A DNA stretch of 64,000 nucleotides from Bdellovibrionales bacterium Ga0074139 (lineage in GTDB: Bacteria; Bdellovibrionota; Bdellovibrionia; Bdellovibrionales; Bdellovibrionaceae). Within the stretch, counting starts at the first letter, position 1, and each line of letters begins with the position of its first letter. The stretch is from contig LNEB01000010.1 in NCBI GenBank assembly GCA_001464795.1, forward strand, positions 114,786 to 178,785. The letters run 5' to 3'. Under the pieces are notes generated by a model. It was not told the DNA's origin and searched no databases. It saw only the letters and a program-made list of their open reading frames with translations. Below, one piece after another: positions 27,415 to 36,563 of this stretch. The position numbers and the translations under genes were made by a program.

Positions 27415-28392
27415 GCCTATTATTTCTAAAGTGATCAACATCGAGAGCCATGCAATGTCTAGGCTAAGCCCACTTGATAAAAAGAAATCAGCTTGGTTAA
27501 TGAAAAATATAATAATCAATATGTGCAGCAAATAGGCCAGACCGAAATTTTTATTCCATAGAGATTTTGAAATTAACTTGAGCAATTGGTTTTGCGGCTG
27601 AAAATACAGACTGGCTAAAAACATCCAAGTCCATCCTACCAGCAAAGTTAATTTTGCTAAAAAACCTAAGGTTTGAATTTTGCAGTACAGATCACTTGTT
27701 GCACTGACAGTTGCAAAAATTGAAAAAGAATTAAAATGGATAATGGAAACAAACAATAATCCCATAAATAGAAAAGTCAAAACGGACAAAGCTCTTTTTC
27801 TCCAATAAATAGTTTTTTTTGCTATTAACTTCCCCCATTCAAATAAGAAGCCTGCAAAAAATAGCCAAGGAAAAAGGGGCCAAGAGGATTGATATTCAGG
27901 GGTACAAATACCCCCCAGGATTTCAGAGTTTAACTGTAATGGATTAAAATAACTGGTTAACAAAGAAAAACCCAGCCAAACAAATATCATAAAACGGTAA
28001 CGATGAAAGGCGAACAGGGTCAGTAAAGTAAATAACAAAAAAGGATACACATCCCAATAAAACATTGGGTAGGGATACTGGTAAAATCCAAATAAAATAA
28101 TGAAGTAGCCAAAAACTGCAAATAAAGAGTAAGCCATCAAAGTTTTTTTCTTTAAACCCTTAAAGCCCACTAAAAAAAATGCTAGAAAAAAAACTGTGTA
28201 ACCTTGAAGACAAACCCACTTAAATACATCAATGATATGAAAAGCAAAAAAACTTGAATTAAAAATATCAGGATAAGTGATGGACTCGCTAAATTCGACC
28301 AAGTGAAAAACAGAAATGCTTATGACGCATATAAAACGTATGAGATCTAATAATAAATAGCGCTGACTAGGGGTAATAGATTGTGAACTCAT
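27367..28392 (-). CDS. Acyltransferase-3-like multi-spanning membrane protein
   Basis: ATG 28392 gives 341 residues; a TTG lies 18 bases further up. The N-terminal motif RYLLLDLIRFICVISISVFH matches the acyltransferase-3 / HGSNAT type signature (R-x-x-x-L-D-x-x-R, then a His), followed by about ten TM helices. These enzymes acylate sugars or lipids across the membrane. It overlaps the upstream secreted-protein gene, and its 3' end overlaps the TetR gene by 48 bases (convergent). Confidence 0.65.
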   Translation of the reverse strand: MSSQSITPSQRYLLLDLIRFICVISISVFHLVEFSESITYPDIFNSSFFAFHIIDVFKWVCLQGYTVFFLAFFLVGFKGLKKKTLMAYSLFAVFGYFIILFGFYQYPYPMFYWDVYPFLLFTLLTLFAFHRYRFMIFVWLGFSLLTSYFNPLQLNSEILGGICTPEYQSSWPLFPWLFFAGFLFEWGKLIAKKTIYWRKRALSVLTFLFMGLLFVSIIHFNSFSIFATVSATSDLYCKIQTLGFLAKLTLLVGWTWMFLASLYFQPQNQLLKLISKSLWNKNFGLAYLLHILIIIFFINQADFFLSSGLSLDIAWLSMLITLEIIGLLLKPILLRFHKINM

Positions 28393-28981
28393 TTTCGTTT
28401 TTCCATGCAAGTCGGTAAGTTGTTTGATTCAATTCCTTTTGATGCTGAAGAGTCCATGTTTGAATAGGCTTTGCGATGAAGGTAAGGCTAAAAGTTTTTA
28501 AATATAAAATATCTTGATAGGACTTTTTTAAAACACTGTAAAATAAATTGTTTTTTACATCCACAGAGTAACTAGCAGTATGGTACTTTTCAATTTTACT
28601 TTGGCTGCAATTATGTGATTGATCCAAAGAGTAAATGATACCCCAATATTGGGGTTGGCCAGTGTGAACCTTAACATTGACCTGATATTTTGATGGATTG
28701 AAGTTTTGATAAAAAACTTCAAAATAGGGTGCTAAAGTATTATTTTCTTTGTCTACAATTTCACCCCATTTTTCAAATTGATCGATATGACTATTAAGAG
28801 TCATTAAATCCAAACATTTTTTGAGTTTTGGATGAAGTTCGGTCGTAAAGTTCAGCATCCGTTTGTAGTACTGACGAATGAAATACTTTGAACTATCACC
28901 ATAAATCTCGTGAGGAGCTAAGGGATAGGCAACACCCATTGTTGGTAGAAGCATAAAAAAAGTAAGAATCAAAAACTTCAA
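28367..28981 (-). CDS. Secreted protein, unknown function
   Basis: This 204-residue protein has a signal peptide (cut near GVAYPL). The mature part is beta-rich and aromatic with two Cys (KKCLDL and HNCSQS). No family is recognised. It lies directly between the spermidine-synthase-like fusion (stop and start adjacent) and the acyltransferase, so all three are probably co-translated and act on the same envelope process. Confidence 0.55.
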   Translation of the reverse strand: MKFLILTFFMLLPTMGVAYPLAPHEIYGDSSKYFIRQYYKRMLNFTTELHPKLKKCLDLMTLNSHIDQFEKWGEIVDKENNTLAPYFEVFYQNFNPSKYQVNVKVHTGQPQYWGIIYSLDQSHNCSQSKIEKYHTASYSVDVKNNLFYSVLKKSYQDILYLKTFSLTFIAKPIQTWTLQHQKELNQTTYRLAWKNENEFTIYYP

Positions 28982-31189
28982 TTAGATCTCCAAGATGGTG
29001 GGGTTTAAGACATAATTCACATCTTCTTCTTTGAAGCTGTGATTCTTAATGACATGTTCTAAAGAGTGAAGGTTCAAAAAAACGGAATTGGGAATTTTAG
29101 CATCCCAATTATTAAATTTTAAGTTTCGGTTGTCTTTTGTAACGACAAAAAAAGGATCATAAGGTCCAAAAGGGAAAGCATTTATAAAGCCTGATTTTAT
29201 AAGGGTACTAAGTAAATAATTAACTATTTGTGTTGATTGAGTTTTTTGATCATCAAAATTGATAAGAATAGGAGCATCAATTATAGCCAATCCTTGTGGT
29301 GACAGCACTTTATTTAAAGATTTGTAAAATTCAAAGGAGTAAAGCCTCGAAATATCAAGATTGGTTGGGTAAGGAAAATCAATCAAAACAAGCTGGTAAT
29401 TTAAGTCAGTGGTCTTAATAAACTGGTAGGCATCACCTATGATGACATTTACATTTTTATTTTCTAAAGAATATTTATTGAGTTCAGTCAGGTGAGTATT
29501 ATTTTTAGCGAGTTGGATCATGGTTGGATCCAATTCAACTAAAGTAATGGGAATATCCGGAAAATTTTCTAAGCAGTACCTGGCTAGGATTCCATCCCCA
29601 CCACCTAAGATTAATATATTCTTGATGGACTCAGTTTTTAGCATTTGAGCCGCATAAACCATCGAAAGATGATAGCTTTCAACATTAAGACTGCTAAGCT
29701 GGGGTTGTTTATTTAAAAATAGTGAAAAGGAATCGCTTTGCCCCTCGACAGTGGAGTTTTGAATGATTTTAAAATCTATGTTTTGAAAGTAGGATTCATA
29801 ACGCCATGTTAATCCCGATTGCTTTAATAACTTCAGCGTATTGATAAAGCTCTTAATTTCAAAGTTGGATGTTGCCACTTTTGAATAATAGGAATCTAAA
29901 AAAAACTGTCTAGCTGGTAAATTGAAAAAAGCGTTCAGGCAAACAAAAAACAATGGAATTAAGAAAAGTCCAAATGTCTTTGCATTGAGTCCTGTACTTT
30001 TAAGCATAACATAAAAACAAGCCAGTAGATTAATTGCAATAACTGGTAAATAAGTGAATGTGGTGCCGATATAATGACCCGCAATAAAACCTATAATAAC
30101 ACCAGCAAAAAGGGCTGCAATATAATTGGCTGTGATGATGTACAGTGTGACTCGATGGCCGGAGGGTTGACCACTCCAATGAATAATAAGAGGAAGCTCA
30201 AAGCCAGTTAAGTAACCCACGCTAAATGGCAATATCGATAGCAATCCAAGTCCGAAAAAAAGGTATTGTTTTTCAGATATTTGAAAAAGGGGTCCTTCCA
30301 GTAGAAAAAATATTCCTAAGCAGCCAAAGATGATTATGGGAACCAAAGAAATAAGACTGATTAATTTAATTTCGTTATAAAAAAGCAGATCACCGGGGTT
30401 TTTGATTTTATTAACTTTTCTATCGATTTTGTAGGCACCAAGTGCCAGGCCGATGATGAAAAGTCCAATTGAATAATAATTAACCAAATAATGATCACTT
30501 AATGTCGCATTGATCGTTTTCCCAATCAGTCCTTGATAGGCAAATGAACAAAAAGAAAAAATAAAACCTAAAGTTGTAAGTTCTGTAGTCGACAGCTTGA
30601 CGTTAGGATTTTCATTATTTGATTCTTGAATCATTAATTCTGAATTTTTATTTTTTAAAAAAATATTAATAATAATTGCAGTTATTATCGACAGAGCTGA
30701 TAGGGCATAGGTCAGGCTACTGATTTGCAACCATTTGAGTGCTAGAAATGGGAATAAAAGTATTCCCAAAGACATTCCAATATAATCAAATGTTAGAATT
30801 TTTTCGATTTTTACTTTGCTAAGTTTATAAAGTAGTGGAATTTCATAGCCAGTTAAAAGCCCGATCAATGCAACTGGCAGTAAACATAAAGCTAGACTTA
30901 AATAATAATAAGATGAACCTAAATTTTGCACAGCTTGATAATATTTAGGTAAAACTATTCCTAATAATCCTAGAAAAATTTGTATTTTTACTAACAAAGA
31001 ATATTTTAAACTTTCGAATTTTGAGACAAGAAATGATCCAAAGCCTAGAAAAAAAGCAAAGATACAAAATATGAAAAATAAAATATTATAACCACCACCA
31101 AGAATCGCGAGAACGTATTGAGCTAAAGTGTACTCATATAAAATACCCGTTAATGCTAGCAAAAAGGCAACCCAGGAAACTGACATCAT
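28982..31189 (-). CDS. Multi-spanning membrane protein fused to a spermidine-synthase-like domain
   Basis: The N-terminal 430 or so residues contain about 14 hydrophobic helices in two similar halves. LLTGYEIPLLYKLSKVK and YLTGFELPLIIHWSG are repeated landmarks. The C-terminal domain is an aminopropyltransferase/methyltransferase fold with ILILGGGDGILARYCLEN, an acidic SAM-type loop (VELDPTMIQLAK), GDAYQFI and LVLIDFPYPTN. Soluble spermidine synthases lack the membrane half. Such fusions are known in bacteria but their substrate is not. It overlaps the upstream gene by an ATGA junction. Confidence 0.8.
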   Translation of the reverse strand: MMSVSWVAFLLALTGILYEYTLAQYVLAILGGGYNILFFIFCIFAFFLGFGSFLVSKFESLKYSLLVKIQIFLGLLGIVLPKYYQAVQNLGSSYYYLSLALCLLPVALIGLLTGYEIPLLYKLSKVKIEKILTFDYIGMSLGILLFPFLALKWLQISSLTYALSALSIITAIIINIFLKNKNSELMIQESNNENPNVKLSTTELTTLGFIFSFCSFAYQGLIGKTINATLSDHYLVNYYSIGLFIIGLALGAYKIDRKVNKIKNPGDLLFYNEIKLISLISLVPIIIFGCLGIFFLLEGPLFQISEKQYLFFGLGLLSILPFSVGYLTGFELPLIIHWSGQPSGHRVTLYIITANYIAALFAGVIIGFIAGHYIGTTFTYLPVIAINLLACFYVMLKSTGLNAKTFGLFLIPLFFVCLNAFFNLPARQFFLDSYYSKVATSNFEIKSFINTLKLLKQSGLTWRYESYFQNIDFKIIQNSTVEGQSDSFSLFLNKQPQLSSLNVESYHLSMVYAAQMLKTESIKNILILGGGDGILARYCLENFPDIPITLVELDPTMIQLAKNNTHLTELNKYSLENKNVNVIIGDAYQFIKTTDLNYQLVLIDFPYPTNLDISRLYSFEFYKSLNKVLSPQGLAIIDAPILINFDDQKTQSTQIVNYLLSTLIKSGFINAFPFGPYDPFFVVTKDNRNLKFNNWDAKIPNSVFLNLHSLEHVIKNHSFKEEDVNYVLNPTILEI

Positions 31190-31917
31190 TGGGCTTTGAC
31201 TTGGGCAAGTAAACTTTCAAAATAGCCATCATTGTTCAGTGCATTTTTGTTGTTTGATGAGAAAATAAATATATACCGACCTATTTTATCTTCTCTTTCT
31301 AAGTAGGCGGCAGCAAATACTTCTCGGGCGTTAGAGCCTTGCCATACAATGGTTCCACTGATTTTAGAACCTGCTATTGAGGGAAATGTTTCATACTTTT
31401 CATTCCAAACGACCCCTTTACCTTTTAGGTTAGGGATATCAGTACTACCCTCGTCTAAATATTTTCTTACAGTTTCAATATTGGCCGGTAAATAGGATGC
31501 CAGAATGGAAAGTCCCTGCCCAGCATCACTAGACACTCCATAAATTCCTTCTACTTTTTCTATCGACATATCAATTTTTGTGAAGTTAAAACCTGAAGGT
31601 AAAGTAAAGCCTAATTGCGCTAATTTTTTAAAATCATTCAGCGTTTCAGTGGATTTGTTTTCAATTTCATTCAGTGCAGAATTGAAATCGGCAATAAGGG
31701 GTGCTGGAGCTTTGGGATCCTTTGCTAAGGTTTGGTTTTGAATTTCAGCAGCGGTAGGAAATTGGCCTTTAGGTTTGATGATCTGTGGTTGTGATATTTC
31801 CTGCGTCTTGGGTCTATGAAGTTGGTCTGGATCAATTCTGGTCGAATTGTATTTTCTGTAGACCAAAAGTAGACAAATAATCGTAAAAAATACTATAATT
31901 AAGTTATTATTGCTCAT
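31186..31917 (-). CDS. Membrane-anchored periplasmic protein, unknown
   Basis: ATG 31917 gives 243 residues. A TTG at 31953 is open but would leave only three bases to the divergent pilin start. A signal-anchor at about residues 6-20 is followed by a Pro/Gln-rich linker and a soluble domain (LGFTLPSGFNFTKIDMSIEK, ending AAYLEREDKIGRYIFIFSS). It is the first gene of a four-gene minus-strand operon with the spermidine-synthase-like fusion. Confidence 0.55.
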   Translation of the reverse strand: MSNNNLIIVFFTIICLLLVYRKYNSTRIDPDQLHRPKTQEISQPQIIKPKGQFPTAAEIQNQTLAKDPKAPAPLIADFNSALNEIENKSTETLNDFKKLAQLGFTLPSGFNFTKIDMSIEKVEGIYGVSSDAGQGLSILASYLPANIETVRKYLDEGSTDIPNLKGKGVVWNEKYETFPSIAGSKISGTIVWQGSNAREVFAAAYLEREDKIGRYIFIFSSNNKNALNNDGYFESLLAQVKAQ

Positions 31918-31956
31918 AGACTTATTAAAACTGTTTTTTGTATTTGGGGTCAATTA

Positions 31957-32817
31957 ATGTCTCACTTTAAAACAAGCCGACAAAATGGATTTACTTTGAT
32001 TGAAATTTTGGTCGGTATGGGGATTATCTCTGTCGTGAGTGTTCTGCTCTCGATGTCCATGGCCAATCTATCAACTTCTCAAGCTGAATTTGAATTGAAA
32101 AATGAAGGTCTTCTTTTTCTTAATGGACTTTCCTCTGCTTTTTTGGGTAATCAAAATTTTTGTGATCAAGCCGTGCTTAATAAAAATGTAGGACTGACTG
32201 GCAAAGAGCCCATGGTCATTACTAATTATTCTGGATTTGCTGCGACTGGTGGACCCATTCAAGCTGGAACTCTACTGTCTGGAACTCCAACAAATCAAAA
32301 ACTTAGAATTCGCTCTTTGATGATTGAGGCCAACCCTAGTGTTGTGGATGTGGATGTTATGCGGGAAGGTGTAACCTTAAAACGTAAAGTGGCTCGATTG
32401 ACAGCCTCTGTAGAATATCGCAGAAGCAGTCAGGGAGATTTCGTGCCCCTGAAAGATTGGATCGTTGATTTTCCAGTGTATACAACAGCTGCAGGAGTCA
32501 TGCAGTCGTGCTCTCTAGCTATGGAGCCAGCTGATGTATGTCAGATGGTCGGGTCTACTCTTGCTGGTAATGTTTGTCAGCCCGAGTTTCAATGTCAGGT
32601 CAGAGGCTCATATGTGACTTCTTCTTGCTCGCCAGGTTATAGTGGTTGCATGTCAGGAGTAGCTAATCCTGTGACGGGTGCTTTCAGTTGTCCAGCGGGA
32701 TCAACAACTACAAAAACAGGGGATTTTTCACAGACTTTCAATGTTTCATGCGGAAAAAAATGCTCTTATAATGTGACCAATACAATTCGTTTTTATATTT
32801 GTATGCAATGTCAGTAG
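31957..32817 (+). CDS. Type IV prepilin-like protein with Cys-rich C terminus
   Basis: This 286-residue protein has a class III signal for prepilin peptidase: NGFTLIEILVGMGIISVVS, with cleavage after Gly and Glu at mature position 5. The C-terminal third (about residues 185-286) is Cys-rich with more than ten Cys in short spacings. This suggests a disulfide-linked knob on a minor pilin or pseudopilin. It overlaps the next pilin-like gene. Confidence 0.75.
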   Translation: MSHFKTSRQNGFTLIEILVGMGIISVVSVLLSMSMANLSTSQAEFELKNEGLLFLNGLSSAFLGNQNFCDQAVLNKNVGLTGKEPMVITNYSGFAATGGPIQAGTLLSGTPTNQKLRIRSLMIEANPSVVDVDVMREGVTLKRKVARLTASVEYRRSSQGDFVPLKDWIVDFPVYTTAAGVMQSCSLAMEPADVCQMVGSTLAGNVCQPEFQCQVRGSYVTSSCSPGYSGCMSGVANPVTGAFSCPAGSTTTKTGDFSQTFNVSCGKKCSYNVTNTIRFYICMQCQ

Positions 32818-33680
32818 GTTTTTTGAAAAATAATAAAGGCTCTTCCATTGTATCTGTCCTTTTGTTCTCGATCATCGGGGTGGGTGTTATTCTGGGCCTC
32901 ACGCCTAGGCTTCTTAATTTGTCAGGGTCTTATAAACAAACCTCACTCAGGCTTAATTATATTCAATTCATTGGTAATTTAAGGGCCACTCTTAGGGACC
33001 CTTTCTCTTGTCGACTTGCTTTGGGAAATCAAACATTAGGTGGTCCCGCTTTCGGTTCCGTCAATTCAAGCTTAGTGATTGGGGCAGGGGCCAGTGGCTT
33101 TTTAGGGGGCCCCAATATTCAAGCAGGTTACAAAACAAGATTTGATGAATTTGAAATCGTTCAAGCTAGACTTATCACAACTCAACCCAATACTTTAATA
33201 CCACGAATTATTAATTTGGATAAACCCTCGCCAGCTTTAACAGCTTATAGGGTAAGAATTAATTTTGATGTGCGTGAAGTTTTAGGTAAATCCATACGAC
33301 TTAACACTTTGGATCCTGATAATCGTTTCCCTGAGTATCACATCGATCTAGTTGCTAATATTGATCCTTTAACAGGAGGAATTTATTCTTGCCATGGTCA
33401 GGATAGTTTGGCTGAGGCTTGTGAAATGGCGGGCGGTGCATTTGATGCAAGTCCTGATATGGATGCTTTTCCAAGGTTACGCTGTCATCCCAATACGCGC
33501 TGCTGGGTGGATGATATAGGAGTTCGGTCAACGGCTGCGCCGCCGCTGCCAATGGCTGCTACGCCGCCCATTTGCCCTTGGCCTTATACCACAGTGAATT
33601 GGATAGGCCGCGTTGATTCACAGGATTTATGGAATTGTCAGTGGTGTAATAATAAATTATGGACGCCAGGAGTTAATTAA
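32808..33680 (+). CDS. Second minor-pilin-like protein (PilX/GspK-like N terminus)
   Basis: ATG 32808 gives 290 residues, overlapping the upstream pilin stop by ten bases. The N terminus NKGSSIVSVLLFSIIGVGVI has the Gly before the hydrophobic helix but Ser instead of Glu at mature position 5, as in PilX/GspK-type minor subunits. A C-terminal Cys-rich segment (SCHGQDSLAEACEMAGGAFD, later LRCHPNTRCW and NCQWC) resembles that of its neighbour. The pair probably forms part of one pilus or secretion pseudopilus tip. Confidence 0.65.
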   Translation: MSVGFLKNNKGSSIVSVLLFSIIGVGVILGLTPRLLNLSGSYKQTSLRLNYIQFIGNLRATLRDPFSCRLALGNQTLGGPAFGSVNSSLVIGAGASGFLGGPNIQAGYKTRFDEFEIVQARLITTQPNTLIPRIINLDKPSPALTAYRVRINFDVREVLGKSIRLNTLDPDNRFPEYHIDLVANIDPLTGGIYSCHGQDSLAEACEMAGGAFDASPDMDAFPRLRCHPNTRCWVDDIGVRSTAAPPLPMAATPPICPWPYTTVNWIGRVDSQDLWNCQWCNNKLWTPGVN

Positions 33681-34620
33681 AAATTTGCTTATATTCTGAA
33701 TCTGTTTTTTTCCAAATCCAGCCATCAATTATGTAATGGGATAAATTCATCGACAATGAAAAGCTAATTCCAAGCAGCGCAATCTTTTGAATATTGATTT
33801 CGCTATATTGGTACATTTCTTCAAATTGTAAGTTCCAATCGATAAGTCCTGCTACGATTCCAAATAAAATGACAACGAAAATGGGTGTATAAGACTTCCA
33901 TGAGAAAATTTTTTTCGTTGTATGAATCATAACCAAATAATAGGTCAGTCCGTGGCTCATTATTAACGGAATATAAATCTCATAGATATTAACGCCCAAT
34001 AAGAAACAAACACTATTAAGAACAAATACGCTTAAAATGTAAAAATTCAGAATGATAGGTTTAATTTTTATTAAATGTAAAAGCATAAGTACAACAGTTA
34101 TTAAAAAATAGAATATTTTTAAATTATTAAAAATATTTTCTGTCACTCCAAAACCTAATTTTGTAATTTGATAAACTCCTGGCATCATTTCGATACTTTG
34201 AAAATCGGGTCTGAAATGAAAAAGTAAAAGTGGTGCTAAAAATATCCAATAAAGAATAAAGCGAGTTAATGGTTTTAAAGAGCCGTTCGGTTTTGCGATC
34301 CATGATCCCATACCGATATTTTGTCTTGTGTGATGATAAGCTGTTAAATACAAAAAAAAGGACCAAAAGTAGGGAATTTGCAAAACTAGCCATGAAAAAG
34401 TAAAGACTATAAAAAATAGATAAACGCTTAAATATTTTAATTTTTCTTCTCGAGTTCTTCGTTCATGAAACAATCTTAAAGAAGTTAAAAATACATGACC
34501 ATTATCTGCGATCACAATTCCTAAAATTATGAGTAGACCAGTCGTTAAACTTTCTTGATGAGTATTAAGAAAAAAGGGAAACAATGAAACAATGGGCAGG
34601 AATGTGAGCGCGATGTTCAT
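33673..34620 (-). CDS. Polytopic membrane protein with conserved His motifs, unknown
   Basis: This 315-residue protein has about eight TM helices. His-containing motifs at helix ends include DNGHVFLTSLRLFHE, TAYHHTRQNIGM, SHGLTYYLVMIHTTKK and SHYIIDGWIWKK. Such spacing could bind metal or haem at the membrane. I recognise it as an orphan family seen in various Gram-negatives but cannot name a function. The 3' end overlaps the pilin gene by eight bases. Confidence 0.5.
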   Translation of the reverse strand: MNIALTFLPIVSLFPFFLNTHQESLTTGLLIILGIVIADNGHVFLTSLRLFHERRTREEKLKYLSVYLFFIVFTFSWLVLQIPYFWSFFLYLTAYHHTRQNIGMGSWIAKPNGSLKPLTRFILYWIFLAPLLLFHFRPDFQSIEMMPGVYQITKLGFGVTENIFNNLKIFYFLITVVLMLLHLIKIKPIILNFYILSVFVLNSVCFLLGVNIYEIYIPLIMSHGLTYYLVMIHTTKKIFSWKSYTPIFVVILFGIVAGLIDWNLQFEEMYQYSEINIQKIALLGISFSLSMNLSHYIIDGWIWKKTDSEYKQIFN

Positions 34621-34756
34621 TACTAACGCGTATCACCATTTCGGGGCCAAAACGATCCTTTTTTTCTTTTAATCCACCGTATTGACTAAATCCTGACTGG
34701 CATTGTCGTTGCTATAAGTAATAGTTGTCTGCAGAATATTGCATTGGAGTGACAAT

Positions 34757-35437
34757 ATGGCACAAAAAACACCAATTTTATTTCGACAGCTGACGCAAGA
34801 TCAACACCTCATAGCCTATAGTCAATTCACTAAAAAATATTTAGATGTCACTTATCCACTCGAATACTTAAAGCGCTCTAAAGTTATAGCCTTGGTGAAA
34901 GAAAATCAAAGAGGTGAAATTCAAACTATTTGTGGTGGATATATTTTAGCTCTACAAGGACCTTTTCGAGTTCTTGAGCAATTGCCCATCGGAATCGCTG
35001 AGAACAATTTAGAACTTCAAGATAAAATGGCGAAATGTTTTGAACTTACTGGATTGTGGATTCATCCCATCATCAAAAATGGATCTTTAAGGGCTCTTTT
35101 CTGGTTACGTTTATTTGCTGAACTTTTAAAGCAAACGGCCAAAGGGAAAACCCACGCTCTTTACTCTTATGACTCTTCAAAAAAGAAGTTAGGTGAAATT
35201 TACAGTATAAGTAAACCTTGCAGAATATTTGAAGGTGAAGTTTTTATTCCCGGCATGACCACAAGTGCTTTTGAAATAGTTGAAATGGGATCAATTCCTG
35301 CAGTTGTGAAAGCCTTTTACCGGGAACCCCAGTGCATTGTTCGTTTTTTAACCAAAAGAATGATGCGAAATCGACGCTTAAAAAAGAAAGAACAAACGGC
35401 TCCAGCTTCCGAGCTTCGGGTTTCACGATCGATTTAG
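34757..35437 (+). CDS. GNAT/autoinducer-synthase-fold-like acyltransferase, first gene of an acyltransferase trio
   Basis: ATG 34757, with GGAGTG upstream, gives 226 residues. The N terminus (LFRQLTQDQHLIAYSQFTKK, YPLEYLKRSKVIALV), the CGGYILAL strand and the FELTGLWIHP element resemble GNAT or N-acyl-amino-acid synthase folds. The basic C-terminal tail (RMMRNRRLKKKEQ) may sit at the membrane. Domain membership is from pattern only. It is seven bases from the next acyltransferase-like gene and therefore in one operon with it. Confidence 0.5.
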   Translation: MAQKTPILFRQLTQDQHLIAYSQFTKKYLDVTYPLEYLKRSKVIALVKENQRGEIQTICGGYILALQGPFRVLEQLPIGIAENNLELQDKMAKCFELTGLWIHPIIKNGSLRALFWLRLFAELLKQTAKGKTHALYSYDSSKKKLGEIYSISKPCRIFEGEVFIPGMTTSAFEIVEMGSIPAVVKAFYREPQCIVRFLTKRMMRNRRLKKKEQTAPASELRVSRSI

Positions 35438-35444
35438 TTAATCA

Positions 35445-36563
35445 ATGAATTTAGAAAATCTTCTTTCTCATTATCCTAGAATCAAACAAGTTGATCCTAA
35501 AAATCAAAAAGATCTATTCCAAATTCTTGACCAAGTTCCACTGAGTTCTGATCAACTTCAGATTTCATTTGATCGGAACCCAGACTTTTTTCGGTATATG
35601 AAAATTCAAGGTGAATGGGGATACGCATTTTATTTTGTTAATAAAGATCAATCGCCACAGGGTATGGCCGTGTCGACCTTTCGTCTTATGCAGTGGAATC
35701 AAAAACCTATATGTTTGGGTTACACCAGTGATTTAAGGACAACTTCCAAGATGGATAGGGGTGCCAGGCTTGAATGGCGAAAATTTTATGCCCAAGCCGT
35801 TAGTCAGTGTCATGAAATCGAAGAATTTAAAAATTGTGCAGGATTTTTCACTGCTGTTTGGGATGAAAACAACTTAGCCCAAAAAGCACTTGTTGAAAAA
35901 AAACGACCTCATGATTTTAGTTATCAGGCGACAACAACTTATAAGTCTTATGCCTTATGGGGTCGATGGAATCCAATTTATCAACCACCGAAAAGTATCA
36001 GAAAGGTAAGGCCTAACGAAATTGCAATGATATTAGAGTCCCTGTGCAAATCCTCAGCATTAAGCTGGAATACAGATGACTTACTTCGAACATTGAATTC
36101 TTTAAATCAATCACTTTCTGACTTTTACGTCCTTGAAGAAAATGGCTTAATTCGTTCATTTGTATTACCAGCCTCTACAGGGCATTTAAAAAAAACAAGA
36201 ATTAAAAAATGGCCAAAAACTTTGAAGTGGGCATCAAAGCTATTACCGTTATTTAATAAAAGACCCATTGAATTGCATGATGAGATCGAAATTATGCAAC
36301 TCATGTTTTATAGATCATTCAAGAATGATCCTTTTGATTTATATGAATTCGCTGATTATTTTTGGTTCAAAAATTCTAAAAATTCCTTGGATCATCAGTT
36401 TCATCTTTTAACGATCGGTGCTTGGACACCACTTAATTTTGTCAAAAAAGGATATTTAGTTTCCACACTTTCAGGCACTCTTTACAAAGTCATTTCAGAC
36501 TCAATTTCGTCTGAATTTCAAAACATAAATGATTTTTCGAATTTAGAAATAGGATTGTTATGA
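35445..36563 (+). CDS. Second GNAT-like protein of the trio
   Basis: This 372-residue soluble protein has a GNAT-type central sheet (GMAVSTFRLMQWNQKPICLG, YTSDLRTTSKMDRG, then NCAGFFTAVWDENNLAQKAL, like an acetyl-CoA-binding strand-helix). A second, degenerate copy of the fold follows (FYVLEENGLIRSFVLPA, then FHLLTIGAWTPLNFVKK). Acyl donor and acceptor are unknown. It overlaps the third gene by an ATGA junction. Confidence 0.5.
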   Translation: MNLENLLSHYPRIKQVDPKNQKDLFQILDQVPLSSDQLQISFDRNPDFFRYMKIQGEWGYAFYFVNKDQSPQGMAVSTFRLMQWNQKPICLGYTSDLRTTSKMDRGARLEWRKFYAQAVSQCHEIEEFKNCAGFFTAVWDENNLAQKALVEKKRPHDFSYQATTTYKSYALWGRWNPIYQPPKSIRKVRPNEIAMILESLCKSSALSWNTDDLLRTLNSLNQSLSDFYVLEENGLIRSFVLPASTGHLKKTRIKKWPKTLKWASKLLPLFNKRPIELHDEIEIMQLMFYRSFKNDPFDLYEFADYFWFKNSKNSLDHQFHLLTIGAWTPLNFVKKGYLVSTLSGTLYKVISDSISSEFQNINDFSNLEIGLL

